The translations under genes and the position numbers were made by a program. The notes beneath the pieces were generated by a model. That model was not told the DNA's origin and ran no database searches. It worked only from the letters and a program-made list of their open reading frames with translations. Below are positions 35,749-45,677 of a DNA stretch of 64,000 bases, one piece after another (position 1 is the stretch's first letter; the number at the start of each line of letters is the position of its first letter). Source of the DNA: Scylla paramamosain (taxonomy: Eukaryota > Arthropoda > Malacostraca > Decapoda > Portunidae). Where the stretch lies: NCBI RefSeq assembly GCF_035594125.1, contig NW_026973708.1, positions 537,501-601,500 of the forward strand, written 5' to 3'.

Positions 35749-35822
<74 letters not shown>
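35548..35822. repeat. (AAT)n - hairpin - (AAT)n(ATT)n
   Basis: (AAT)n 35548-35608 and (AAT)n 35729-35747 plus (ATT)n 35748-35822 flank the structured repeat at 35609-35727. The AAT and ATT tracts can pair with each other and extend the hairpin. Confidence 0.9.
35609..35727. repeat. Three direct copies plus one inverted copy of a 25-bp unit
   Basis: GGATCACCTGAAGATCCGCC plus ACCCC occurs at 35609-35633 and 35638-35662, and in a variant starting TCACC at 35671-35692. The inverted copy (GGGGTGGTTGATCTTCAGGT plus GATCC) is at 35703-35727. The direct and inverted copies form a stem of about 25 bp. It lies in the intron between the two main RanBP1-like exons. Confidence 0.85.
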
Positions 35823-35823
<1 letters not shown>

Positions 35824-35991
35824 TTTATTTTCTCTCAATCTATGTTTTCTTTCTTACTTTCCTCCTCCTCCTCCTCCTCCTCCTCCTCCTCCTCCTCTTC
35901 TTGTTCTTCACATAACTTCTCTTCATTTTATTAACCTAACCTAACATGCAGACAGTGCCAGCCTAACGTAACCTCCCCCCCCCACCAGCAG

Positions 35992-36094
35992 GCAGTACAA
36001 GCTGTTTCATTATCACACCTCTGAGTCGCCCCCACAGTGGAAGGAACGGGGCATGGGGGCCATTAACATTCTGAGGAACAAGCAGAAGAAGGCT
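35992..36094 (+). CDS. RanBP1-like exon, second part of Ran-binding domain
   Basis: Acceptor CACCAGCAG ends at 35991. The exon joins in phase with the previous one (AG|G = Arg) and reads QYKLFHYHTSESPPQWKERG then MGAINILRNKQKKA. The W-KERG-x-G-x-(I/V)-x-I-L-(K/R)-(H/N)-K signature is the hallmark centre of RanBP1-family Ran-binding domains (WKERGTGDVKILKHK-like). The donor GCT|GTAAGT at 36095 is near-perfect. The match is independent of the first exon and confirms the family. An insertion of several residues before the Trp is unusual. Confidence 0.75.
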
Positions 36095-36320
36095 GTAAGT
36101 GGTTGGGTTAGGTTTATGTGTGTGTGTGTGTGTGTGTGTGTTGACTGGGCTGTCTCATATGGGATTACCAGCCTAATATTGTGACAGACAGACAAGCAGA
36201 AAGACAGACAGATAGATTATTATCACTATATTATTACCAGTCATTAATTCAAATAGATAGATTATTATTATTGTTATTATTATTTTATCACCAGCCATTA
36301 ATTCTCTCCTTATTTTTCAG

Positions 36321-36347
36321 GTGGAGTTTGTTCAGCAGCAGAATTAA
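36321..36347 (+). CDS. Truncated last exon of RanBP1-like gene
   Basis: Acceptor TATTTTTCAG ends at 36320, and the phase 0 frame reads VEFVQQQN then TAA. In a normal Ran-binding domain about 60 further residues follow here, including the basic and ICANH-type segments, and I find none downstream. The encoded product would be about 101 residues, holding only the first half of the fold. This suggests a gene fragment or pseudogene, or that the true continuation uses an exon I cannot see. Confidence 0.4.
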   Translation: MEFVQQQN

Positions 36348-36487
36348 TGCCAGTGGTTGAGTTCAGATCCTCCAAGACACACACACACACACACAGCAGC
36401 CCCTCCACCTCCCCACAGCCCTCCACAGCCCCTGACACAGCATCTGACACAGCCCCTTCACAGAACACCACATACCTCACACATACA
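36323..36487 (+). CDS. Ser/Thr/Pro-rich open frame, left part, interrupted by CR1-like insertion
   Basis: A second frame through the same exon reads ELMPVVEFRSSK, a (CA)n-encoded TH run, then SSPSTSPQPSTAPDTASDTA and PSQNTTYLTHT. It reaches a stop created by the CR1 tail. A similar composition resumes on the other side of the insertion at 37085. It could be an alternative C-terminal tail or simply CA/CCA-rich sequence that happens to be open. Confidence 0.3.
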
Positions 36488-37084
36488 TAAGAACATAAGA
36501 ACATAAGAAATAAGGGAAGCTGCAAGAAGCGACCAGGCTTACACGTGGCAGTCCCTGTATGAAATATACCTACCTATTTCCATCTGTTATCCCCATCCAT
36601 AAACTTGTCTAATCTTCTCTTAAAGCTCTCTAGTGTCCTAGCACTAACAACATGATTACTGAGTCCGTTCCACTCATCTACCACTCTTTTTGAGAACAAT
36701 TTTTTTCCTATCTCCATCCTAAACCCAAATTTTTCAAGCTTGTACCCATTATTTCTTGTTCTACCCTGGTTGCTGATCCTAAGAATTTTGCCTACATCCC
36801 CCTTGTTATAACCCTTATACCACTCAAAGACTTCTATCAGGTCCCCTCTTAACCTACGTATCTCTAAAGAATGTAAATTTAACAGCTTCAACCTCGCCTC
36901 GTAAGGAATACTCCTCATCCCCTGTATCCTTTTAGTCATTCTCCTCTGTACTGATTCTAATAGACCTATATCTTTCCTGTAATGTGGGGACCAGAACTGC
37001 ACAGCGTAGTCTAGATGAGGTCTGACCAGCGCCAAGTATAACTTTAATATTACTTCCGGCCTTCTACTTTTAACACTCCTAAAA
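36486..37084 (-). mobile_element. CR1-like LINE, 3' end, with octamer tail
   Basis: On the minus strand the frame reads KLYLALVRPHLDYAVQFWSP then HYRKDIGLLESVQRRMTKRI, RLKLLNLHSLEIRRLRGDLI, RNNGYKLEKFGFRMEIGKKL and SNHVVSARTLESFKRRLDKF, which is the C-terminal part of a CR1/Jockey-superfamily reverse transcriptase. It ends DNRWK-stop and has a short 3' UTR. Its extreme 3' end is about three TTCTTATG octamers (36486-36509 on the plus strand as ACATAAGA). Tandem octamer tails are typical of CR1-clade elements. The 5' end is truncated near 37084. The fragment itself has no internal stop. Confidence 0.85.
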
Positions 37085-37290
37085 ATCACACACACCACAG
37101 GAGCCTCACAAACAGTCTCACAGCCTTCACAAGCAGCCCCACACTCCACCACAGACACACCAGACCCACAGCCCTTCACCTCACCCACTTCCCAGCCCCC
37201 CACAGCCCCCCGGCCACCACAGATGAAGTCAAAGGGAGGGACTGTGGCTTCACCCAGCCAGCCAGGACAGCCTACAGAGAGGGGGTAGTC
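37085..37290 (+). CDS. Ser/Thr/Pro-rich open frame, right part
   Basis: Reads ITHTTGASQTVSQPSQAAPH then STTDTPDPQPFTSPTSQPPT and PRPPQMKSKGGTVASPSQPG to a TAG at about 37287. Its composition matches the segment at 36323-36487 on the other side of the CR1-like insertion, so the two may once have been continuous. No domain is recognisable. A real disordered region and a fortuitous open CA/CC-rich stretch are both possible. Confidence 0.3.
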
Positions 37291-37372
37291 CCAGTCAAGT
37301 CACAAAATATAGGCTTGGTTCTTCCTACAGTTTGAAGTCAATGATTGGACAGGTTCTCTTTGTTTACTTGTT

Positions 37373-37508
<136 letters not shown>

Positions 37509-37673
37509 GCCCTTCACTATTGTTAGGTAATAATTGCAGTAACAGCAGTAGTCATAGTTATTATTGTATGTCTTTTTAGCACTCAAGAACAGTGTAGCAG
37601 TAGTAGTAGTAGTAGTAGTTGGCAGGAATTAAGTATAGTATTAAATATATTCTGATCCTGATTTGTGTTGCAG

Positions 37674-37847
37674 GCCAGACAGCTTAGTGGCAGAGCTGCA
37701 GGTGGTCCTCGTCAGCTTCCTGGTGGCACAGGTGTAGGATGGCTGGGAGCAGTGGAGGTGCCTGATGGGGCAGCTGTGCCGGGAAGAGGGGCTGCTACTG
37801 CTGCTGCTGCTGCTGCTACTGCTGCTGGGGAGAGCCACACTTGTATG
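37674..37847 (+). pseudogene. AAR2-like splicing factor exon with in-frame stop and CTG expansion
   Basis: Acceptor TTTGTGTTGCAG ends at 37673 and donor ATG|GTAAGC starts at 37848. The in-phase frame reads PDSLVAELQVVLVSFLVAQV, a TAG stop (37735-37737), then DGWEQWRCLMGQLCREEG and a run of leucines. This follows the pattern of the C-terminal helical domain of AAR2 (ELQ-x4-V-x-FL-x3-VY-x2-(F/W)-E-x-W-x2-L-x2-LLCR-x-E), the U5 snRNP assembly factor. The conserved Tyr is replaced by the stop codon. Where AAR2 continues with a helix, the sequence has become a (CTG)n run encoding poly-Leu. No other AAR2 exon is visible nearby, so this looks like a relic. Confidence 0.5.
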
Positions 37848-37938
37848 GTAAGCTTCTCTCACTCCTTCTCTAACAGGTTAATGAGGTTGTTGTTGTCGTC
37901 GTTGTTGATGTATTTTTTGTTTTTCTCTATATAAAATT

Positions 37939-37939
<1 letters not shown>

Positions 37940-38017
<78 letters not shown>
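37940..38017. repeat. (CT)n microsatellite
   Basis: About 39 CT units, followed by degenerate GTA/AGC trinucleotides to about 38140. Confidence 0.95.
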
Positions 38018-38021
<4 letters not shown>

Positions 38022-38165
38022 AGCTTAGTGGTAGTGGTAGTAATAACAGTAGGAGTAGCAGCATTAGTAGTAGTAGGAACACCATACACTTAACACTCCC
38101 AACTCTCCCTTCCAGACCCTAGTAGTAGCAGCAGTAGTAGTATCAACACTAACCACTCATTATTT

Positions 38166-38764
38166 CTCTACTGGTGATCTTCTGGCTTTCCTTACTGAGT
38201 CTTGGTCATCCTCTTTAAGAGATTTTGGTGAAACTTTTGCTGTTGCCTTGGACATATCAAAAGCTTTTGATAGAGTCTGTCACAAAGCTTTCATTTCAAA
38301 CTATCCTCCTACGGCTTCTATCCATCTCTCTGTAACTTCATCTCAAGTTTTCTTTCTGACCATTCTATTGATGCTGTGGTAGACGGTCACTGTTCTTCTC
38401 CTAAATCTATTAACGGTGGTGTTCCTCAGGGTTCTGTCCTGTCACCACTCTTCCTATTATTCATCAGTGACTTTCTAAAACCAAACTTGTTGTCCTATGC
38501 ACTCCTATACTGATGATACCACTCTACACTTATCCATGTCTTTTCATAGACGTCCAACCCTTCAGGAAATAAACAGTTCACGCAGGGAAGCCACAGAATG
38601 CCTCACTTCTGATCTCTCTAAAATCTCTGACTGGGGCAGACCAAACTAGTTATTGCTCACTGCCTAAAAAAAATCAATTCTTCCATTTATCACCTCGACA
38701 CAACCTTCCAGACAACTATCCCCTCTTCTTCAATGACACTCAGCTGTCCTCCTCTTCTACACTG
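38166..38764 (+). mobile_element. LINE family A, copy 4, internal RT fragment, heavily damaged
   Basis: Matches family A from the CTACTGGTGATCTTCTGGCT segment (before RT motif A) through [16 protein letters not shown] and the YADD region (TATACTGATGATACC, so Tyr-Thr-Asp-Asp) to the NDTQLSSSST segment. It carries several indels, a stop and truncation at both ends. There is no poly(A) tail. Confidence 0.85.
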
Positions 38765-39687
38765 CCACACTCCCCTGCCTGTTTTCCCTTGGTACAAGCT
38801 TCTCATGTGATCGCTCACCCATAATTCTCCTCACATAATGGGTTCTGGCAAGCTTGACAGTGAAGAAAAGTGTTGCGATGGTGTTTGTTCAAGAAGGGAT
38901 CAGTAATTGTGAGACAGGAAGGAAGATGGCAAATTCAGAAGCAGCCATCATCTGGGTGGCGGACGGAGGCCGCTCACCCCCGGTCATCCTGCAGCTCACA
39001 GGCCTCTTCTGACCAGGAGAAAGATGGCGTGGCAATTAAGTGTTCACCATGCATGTGTTTTGTCAACTTATTATTCCTGTATCTGTCTTCCTTTTTTGCC
39101 CTTAGACTTTCTCTCAGGAGTGGCAGCTGTGCCCAGCCCTGGTACAGCCCTGGCCACTTGTGTCACAGCTGTCTGTGATCTCCCCGTCTTCTTTCCAGAC
39201 CCATGGTTACTGACCTCGACTCAAACACCATCATGGCACTCTCTTCCCTGTTAAACTTGCCGGGATCCATTGTAATGTAAGGGGTATTGAATGTGAGCGA
39301 TGAAACAAGAAGGTAGTGGCAAGGGGGAAATGTACAGGGGAGCGCAGGAGAGACGCCTCTCTCCACTGTGCCTGACAGTCTCTCAGTGATTGAAAGACTG
39401 AGCATAACATCTTCAGGGCACGTGAGTTGCCATGTATGACAATTTGGCACTTTTTCCATGTCTTCTTATTTGAGTAGACATATCATATCTTGTCATAGTG
39501 AAAAGTCTAGTTTATCCTGTATGTGGAGACCTTCAAGTTACAATACAGCCCACTGCTTTAAGAGTTAAATGTGCATGTCAGTGTTTTCTGTCGTGCCTTC
39601 TTTGCTGTGTAATGTGGTGAAATGGTTAAATTCTGGACTGAGTTGTGAGTCATGCAGCAGGAGTATAGATGTGTGTCTTCCCCGCAG
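38765..39687. other. Unique region with weak exon candidates
   Basis: A small frame at 38925-39011 (MANSEAAIIWVADGGRSPPV then ILQLTGLF-stop) starts at an AAGATGGC context ATG. It has no recognisable relative. Frames at 38870-39178 and 39024-39254 overlap it and are no more convincing. No repeat family is seen. Confidence 0.25.
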
Positions 39688-39749
39688 GTGGTAACACGGA
39701 GAGGAAGTGGAAGAAAGCTTGGAACGCTCCCATAACTCAGGAGCAAGAG
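39688..39749 (+). CDS. Weak candidate internal exon
   Basis: A good acceptor (TCTTCCCCGCAG) and an acceptable donor (AGAG|GTACAC) bound 62 bp. One phase reads GNTERKWKKAWNAPITQEQE. The peptide looks protein-like but I recognise no family, and no adjacent exon supports it. Confidence 0.25.
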
Positions 39750-40073
39750 GTACACCATACTGGAACCTTGTGACTGACAGGTGGCTGTGACTGCAGGAAC
39801 CAATTCATGTGAACACTGTGTTTTGTTGCTACACTTGAGAATCCTCTATCCTAAATTTAAAAATCTAAGATTTTAATTGTGTCATGTTTTGTCACATTTT
39901 TTTTGCCCCACCAAAAAATTGATAACCAGAGCTTGATTTACTGCCATGGGAGGTATCAGAAATTGGCAAGTTGTTATTCAAAAAAAACTGGGGAAATCTA
40001 AAATCTGTACCACTCACTCCAACAATTTTGGATAAGGAATCCTCAACTGTATGTAATCAGAGTATTGTTGAGA

Positions 40074-40077
<4 letters not shown>

Positions 40078-40143
<66 letters not shown>
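40078..40143. repeat. (TG)n microsatellite
   Basis: About 33 TG units after GAGAGTC. Confidence 0.95.
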
Positions 40144-40146
<3 letters not shown>

Positions 40147-40164
40147 AATCCTTATGTATGTATG

Positions 40165-40290
40165 TGCAGGATAAGAGGAAAGTTGTTAATAAGATTAGTA
40201 AATGCATGGAGGAGAGGCGTGCTCTTACCAAGATTAGAAGAACAGCAAGTGTGAAAATAGTGGTACAGGATAGCAAGAGAGGCAGTGTGT
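40165..40290 (-). mobile_element. LINE family A, decayed fragment
   Basis: The plus-strand reading KIRRTASVKIVVQDSKRGSV parallels the antisense reading of the other family A copies (KIRRAVSMKIAVEDSKRC). The nucleotide pattern AAGATTAGAAGAACAGCAAG...GAAAATAGTGGTA also matches. Strongly diverged. Confidence 0.5.
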
Positions 40291-40742
40291 GGGCTGGGTA
40301 AGTGCACGTGTGGTACTTTTATTAAGAATGACTAGGATGGATGAGCATTACCGGTGAGGCGTGTTGTGTGTGTTACTGAAGAGGGTTAGAAGGAATGGTT
40401 TGCAGTGATCAGTGTGAAATAAGAGATGTGTAGCTTGGGTTTTTTGTTGAGAGATGTGCACGTGAAAGGTGTTTGGCGAAAAATAAGGATGTTTTTTTGA
40501 GGAATTTATGGATATAAAAAGATAAGATATGGAAGAGTTGTGGGTTGTTTGAGGATTGTTTTGGCCAGGTGATGGGCTGTTAAAGGGAGTGAAATGTTTG
40601 TAAAAAGTAAAAAGCCAGCATTTGAGTGATAGAATTAGTGTGTATGTGTGATACAGGTTCACGTCTTCATAACTATCCATTTTCCCCAAATTGCGTTACT
40701 CTTTTGCAGATCTCACTTGTGTTGGCTAACATTCTGTCTGCA

Positions 40743-41000
40743 GTCAGTCCGGTAGTGCCATGTTGCAGGCTCTGACGTCAGGAAGAGCCAAATGGAGGGT
40801 GTGTCTACAGCCAGTACTGGGTGTGCTGCTGCTGTACAAGTGCCCAGGAAGAGCCAAATGGAGGGTGTGTCTACAGCCAGTACTGGGTGTGCTGCTGCTG
40901 TACAAGTGCCCCAAGCCAGCTGACTCCACCAGTGTATTATCTAGTCCAGGTTGCATTGCTGTGTATGACTTGTATGTATGTCTTTGCCAATAAATAAATT
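40743..41000 (+). CDS. Candidate terminal exon with a 66-bp in-frame duplication
   Basis: An acceptor-like TTCTGTCTGCAG ends at 40742. The open frame includes SAMLQALTS, then GRAKWRVCLQPVLGVLLLYK plus CP twice (66-bp units from 40781 and 40847). It ends KPADSTSVLSSPGCIAVYDL then YVCLCQ-stop at 40993. AATAAA signals follow at once (about 40990-41000), with more at 41023 and 41065. The near-identical repeat implies a recent duplication. No family is recognised, and the opposite strand is also open through the repeat. Confidence 0.3.
40781..40912. repeat. 66-bp tandem duplication
   Basis: Two copies differ only at the last base (CCCA versus CCCC). The unit is 22 codons long. Confidence 0.95.
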
Positions 41001-41087
41001 TGTGACTACTATTATATATGTGAAATAAATATATAGTTTGCTAACAATGTGCTGGTATAGTGTAAAATAAATATTTGGTGGTAACAA

Positions 41088-41262
41088 TTCATGCCCTCAA
41101 GGTAATAAAAAAAAAGTGCCAGGATTGGCCCAAGGCCCAAAAATAAAGTTTAAGGTATGATTTGCACAGAAGCCCCATCCCAACGACACCAGTTGCTGGG
41201 ACAGGGCTTCTATGCGTTTTTTTTTGAGGGCATGACCTGTACTCTGCCTGAAACTTTATTTA
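41088..41262. repeat. Nested inverted repeats between convergent candidate 3' ends
   Basis: Outer pair: CATGCCCTCAA (41091-41101) with TTGAGGGCATG (about 41223-41233). Inner pair: AGAAGCCCCATCCCA (about 41168-41182) with TGGGACAGGGCTTCT. In addition AAATAAAGTTT (about 41139) pairs with AAACTTTATTT (about 41250). AATAAA signals on both strands fall in or beside this structure. Confidence 0.7.
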
Positions 41263-42019
41263 CACAAGATGGAATACTGAATGTTTATTGTTTTACTGTG
41301 AATGTTAAGTGAATAAATACACAACAGGATAATAAACATGGCACTTGTTTTCTTTAATACTGAAGTGCTGGAATGTACAAAACTTGTCCCAAGCCTGAAT
41401 GAAGGTGGTGAATGAAGGTGGTGGTGGTGGTGGTGCTTGTTGAGTACAGAAGAGAGGGACTTCCTACATTCTTCCTTCCCAGACTGGAGTGGATTGGAGA
41501 ACATTTGCAGCAGGGTCTCGGAGTAACAACACTTGCAGATTCTTGTGTCTTTGTGTCAACTTGAGTGAGGAGCAAACTCTTCCTGGTGAAACTGCCCACA
41601 ACTCTTGTGCCTCTGCAGGTGTTGAAGGTTGCCTGTTGGTCCTGCCACGACTTAAGGGAATTTCACGCGTTCTTCCTGCCGTCAACTGCTTGACAGTCTT
41701 CCTCCTGCTTAAAATTCTTGCCACACTCTTCTTACTGCAACTTGACTCTTCCTTGATTGCAATGAAAACTCTTGTACCAGGACCTCTGTTTTGTCCTGAC
41801 AATACTTAACACCTCTTGTAGGGCTTGAAGGCTTGAAGGTCGTGATGCTCGGCCTCTCTTCCTGGTGAAGCTTGATTCCCCAATTGCAATGGAGTATGTC
41901 AGGCCCAGCGTGACAGCACTATTTGATAACCAGATGCCAATATTGCAGAAGCAGGTGCTGATAGAGATTCCTGCAGGCTGTTCATAGGATGGTGAAGTGG
42001 AAGCCACACACTTCACACC
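41250..42019 (-). CDS. Weak candidate terminal exon, minus strand
   Basis: On the minus strand a good acceptor (TATTCCTTGCAG) precedes 42019. One phase reads VKCVASTSPSYEQPAGISIS then TCFCNIGIWLSNSAVTLGLT and SSFTRKRGRASRPSS before a stop at 41732. A second frame downstream contains a related FTRKS segment. An AATAAA lies near 41255. The codon pattern is compatible with a 3' exon plus UTR, but I do not recognise the protein. Confidence 0.25.
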
Positions 42020-42236
42020 TGCAAGGAATACAGACCATTAGTTCCTAGACACGAAGTTTGTTGTATGTGCTGAGATTCCTTGTAATGTGTTTGATAACTG
42101 ATTCCCTACAAAACTCCAAACAAAAATACGTCTCTCTTAGGCATAGGAGATGTGCCAAGATTCCCTAAAAAAATTAAGACTACACAAGAAATATCATAGG
42201 AAAACGGAAAAAGTTTGACAAGCACTGCACAAGCAC
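42020..42236. other. Unique spacer
   Basis: No supported feature. Confidence 0.3.
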
Positions 42237-42322
42237 TTTCAAACTAAATTTATCTGTGCTGTATACCTTTCACCTAACTCTTCTGACTATAAGAAATTCT
42301 TTGTGACTACTTAACTTCCAAA

Positions 42323-42661
42323 GTGGAGCACATTCTGACCCTCTTCCCTTTTGCAGAGATCTCCATTCTTGGAGACTTCAATGTTCACCACCAGCTTTGG
42401 CTTTCCTCTCCCTTCACTGACCATCCTGGTGAACTAGCCTTCAACTTTGCTATCCTCCATGACCTAGAGCAATTGGTGCAACACCCTACTCGTATTCCTG
42501 ACCGTCTTGGAGATACGCTCAACATTCTTGACCTTTTCCTGACCTCTAATCTTTCTGTTTATGCCGTCACCCTTTCTTCTCCATTGGGCTCCTCCGATCA
42601 CAATCTCATATCTGTATCTTGTCCTATCGCTCCAATCCCTCCTCAAGATCCCCCTAAGTGA
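42323..42661 (+). pseudogene. Endonuclease domain fragment, LINE family A copy 5
   Basis: The frame ends at a premature TGA where other copies have an Arg codon. The catalytic DFN and SDH motifs are both present, unlike copy 6. The enzyme would belong to the AP-endonuclease-like EEP fold used for target nicking. Confidence 0.8.
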
Positions 42662-44036
42662 AAGTGCCTCTGGCGTTTTGCCTCTGCTAGTTGAGAGGAC
42701 CTGAGGAGGTATTTTGCTGATTTTCCTAAGAATGACTACTGCTTCCATGTCCCGTCTTTGTGTGCTGAGCGCATAACAGAGGTGATAGTGTCTGGCATGG
42801 AGGCGTACATTACTCACTCTCTTTCTCGACCTAAACCTTCCAAACCTCGGTTTAACACAGCTTGTTCTCGTGCTATACATGATAGAGAGGTACCCCACAA
42901 AAGGTACTTAAACCTTCCATCATCAGTATCTCATGCACTTTATATTTCTGCCCCGAACCATGCCAAGTCTGATCTCCAACTAGCCAAAAACTCCTTCATT
43001 AACAGAAAGTGTCAAAACCTTTCAAGATCTAACTCCCCTAGTAACTTCTGGCATCTAGCCTAAAATATCTCCAATAACTTTGCTTCTTCTTTCCCTCCTT
43101 TATTTCAATCAGATGACACCACTGCTATCACATCCATTTCTAAAGCTGAACTCTTTGCTCAAACCTTTGCTAAAAACTCTATCTTGGATAATTCTGGGTT
43201 TGTTCCTTCCTCTCCTCCACCCACTGACTACTTCATGCTACCTATTAACATTTTTCGCAATGATGTTTTCCATGTCCTCGCTGGCCTAAACCCTCGGAAG
43301 GCTTATGGACCTGATGGGGTCCCTCCTATTGTTCTCCGAAACTGTGCCTCCGTGCTTGCACCTTGCCTAGTCAAACTCTTTCAGCTCTGTCTGTCAACAT
43401 CTACCTCCTTCTTGCTGGAAGTTTGCCTACATTCAGCCTGTTCCTAAAAAGGGTGACCGTTCTAATCCCTCAAACTACCGTCCTATTGCTTTAATATCCT
43501 GCCAATCCAAAGTTTTTGAATCTATCCTCAATAGGAAGATTCTTAAACATCTATCACTTCACAACCTTCTATCTGATCTCCAGTATGGGTTCCATCAAGG
43601 CCGCTCTACTGGTGATCTTCTGGCTTTCCTTACTGAGTCTTGGTCATCCTCTTTGAGAGATTTTGGTGAAACTTTTGCTGTTGCCTTGGACATATCAAAA
43701 GCTTTTGATAGAGTCTGGCACAAAGCTTTGATTTCCAGACTACCCTCCTACAGCTTCTATCCTCTCTATAACTTCATCTCAAGTTTCCTTTCTGACCGTT
43801 CTATTGCTACTGTGGTAGACGATCACTGATCTCCTAAATCTATTAACAGTGGTGTTCCTCTGGGTTCTGTCCTGTCACCCACTCTCTTCTTATTATTCAT
43901 TAATGATCTTCTAAACCAAACTTCTTGTCCTATCCACTCCTACGCTGATGATACCACCCTGCACTTTTCCACGTCTTTTCGTAGACGTCCAACACTTCAG
44001 GAAGTAAACATTTCACGCAGGGAAGCCACAGAACGC

Positions 44037-44881
44037 TTGACTTCTGATCTTTCTAAAATTTCTGATTCGGGTAGAACAAACTTGATATTGTTCAATGCCT
44101 CAAAAACTCAATTCCTCCATCTATCAACTCAACACAACCTTCCAGACAACTATCCCCTCTTCTTCAATGACATTCAACTATCCCCCTCTTCTACACTGAA
44201 CATCCTCGGTCTGTCCTTTACTTATAATCTGAACTGGAAACTTCACATCTCATCTCTAGCTAAAACAGCTTCTATGAAGTTAGGTGTTCTGAGACGTCTC
44301 CGCCAGTTTTTCTGACCCTCCCAGCTACTAACTCTGTACAAGATCCTTATCCGTCCATGTATGGAGTATGCTTCACATGTCTGGGGGGTTCCACTCATAC
44401 TGCTCTTTTAGACAGGGTGGAATCAAAAGCTTTTCGTCTCATCAACTTCTCTCCTCTAACTGACTGTCTTCAGCCTCTCTCTAACCGCCGCAATGTTGCA
44501 TCTCTAGCTGTCTTCTACCGCTATTTTCATGCTAACTGTTCTTCTGATCTTACTAACTGCATGCCTCCTCTCCTCCCATGGCCTCGCTGTACAAGACTTT
44601 CATCTTTCTCTCACCCCTATTCTGTCCACCTCTCTAACGCAAGAGTTAACCAGTATTCTCAATCATTCATCCCTTTCTCTGGTAAACTCTGGAACTCCCT
44701 GCTTGCTTCTGTATTTTCACCTTCCTATGACTTGAATTCCTTCAAGAGGGAGGTTTCAAGACACTTATCCTTCAATTTTTTAACTCCCGGTTTGGAGCCT
44801 TTTATGGGACTGTGGCATTTCAGTGGGCATTTTTTTTTAATTGGATTTTTGTTGCCCTTGGTCAGTGTCCCTCCTACATAG
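44037..44881 (+). pseudogene. RT C-terminal part, LINE family A copy 5
   Basis: Two frames (44037-44315 and 44357-44881) together cover [16 protein letters not shown] through YSVHLSNARVNQYSQSFIPF to the C-terminus. A TGA at 44313-44315 (TTC-TGA) and a one-base loss in the G run near 44382 separate them. The normal stop is lost, so the frame reads into the 3' UTR. Confidence 0.8.
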
Positions 44882-44896
44882 AAAAAAAAAAAAAAA

Positions 44897-45599
44897 TGAT
44901 GTGAGAACTGGTGCCGAGATTTAATATGAAATGTGTCTAAATTCCATACTGTCACATTCAAGAAACGAAAATTGAAAGAAAGGAAAGCACCGGTTAGAGA
45001 AAATCTGAAAAGTACGGCAGTTTAACGTTTGAAGCCAAGAAATGTGTTTGATAAACATGTCCCTATTATAATTTAAAAGCAAAAATTTGAAGAATGATGT
45101 AGAGTAGAAGAAAACACCAGATAGAAGAAATCTGCATGGCATCACAGAAATTTCAATGACACCACAATATATACACAAGTTTAAAAGATGAACCTGATTA
45201 AAAAAAATGCTATCTCTGCACTCATGAAAAACACAAATAAAAATTTAAAATTTGAAAAGAAGTCATTTTAAACTTTGGCCCACACCTTTTATTAGTTTTA
45301 TTTATAGACAGTTTAAGGTTGCAGAAATACAACAATTTTAAGTGTAGTCCATCGTTTTGAAACCCACTATATAAAGAAAAGGTCAGATAAGGGAAAGAAT
45401 TTTGAAGCCAAATACATGAGCAAATATAGGACAAGAAAATATTTATCAGATGAATAACAAATTAGGAAAAAAAAACTATTTAAAATAAGCCAACTTTGAG
45501 GTGAACCGGGTAAAAAAGAAAATAAATAAAAATAAATAAAAATCTGCTTTAATAGAACAAAGCAGCATTAAAAAAGTCTAATGCAAATTTAGAATGTAA

Positions 45600-45600
<1 letters not shown>
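44897..45600. other. AT-rich unique sequence, no supported gene
   Basis: Loosely repeated GAAAATCTGAAAA and TTTGAAGCCAA-like phrases recur at roughly 60-100 bp. Too diverged to define a unit. No exon. Confidence 0.35.

Positions 45601-45642
<42 letters not shown>
45601..45642. repeat. (TG)n microsatellite
   Basis: About 21 TG units, then two GTGTGTGTGAAGGGGTT units. Confidence 0.9.
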
Positions 45643-45644
<2 letters not shown>

Positions 45645-45677
45645 GGGGTTGTGTGTGTGTGTGAAGGGGTTATATTT

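Larger units (their letters stand above)
42237..44896 (+). mobile_element. LINE family A, copy 5, with EN and RT, multiply broken
   Basis: Covers from within the EN domain to the A tail (44882-44896). The EN part keeps [36 protein letters not shown] and [11 protein letters not shown] with the catalytic Asp-His intact. The RT part keeps GLNPRKAYGPDGVPPIVLRN, SKAFDRVW, YADD (43941-43952) and SMKLGVLRRLRQFF. Stops and frameshifts occur at 42659-42661 (Arg to TGA), near 43060, 43445, 43830 and 44313. The 5' end is truncated relative to copy 6. Confidence 0.9.
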
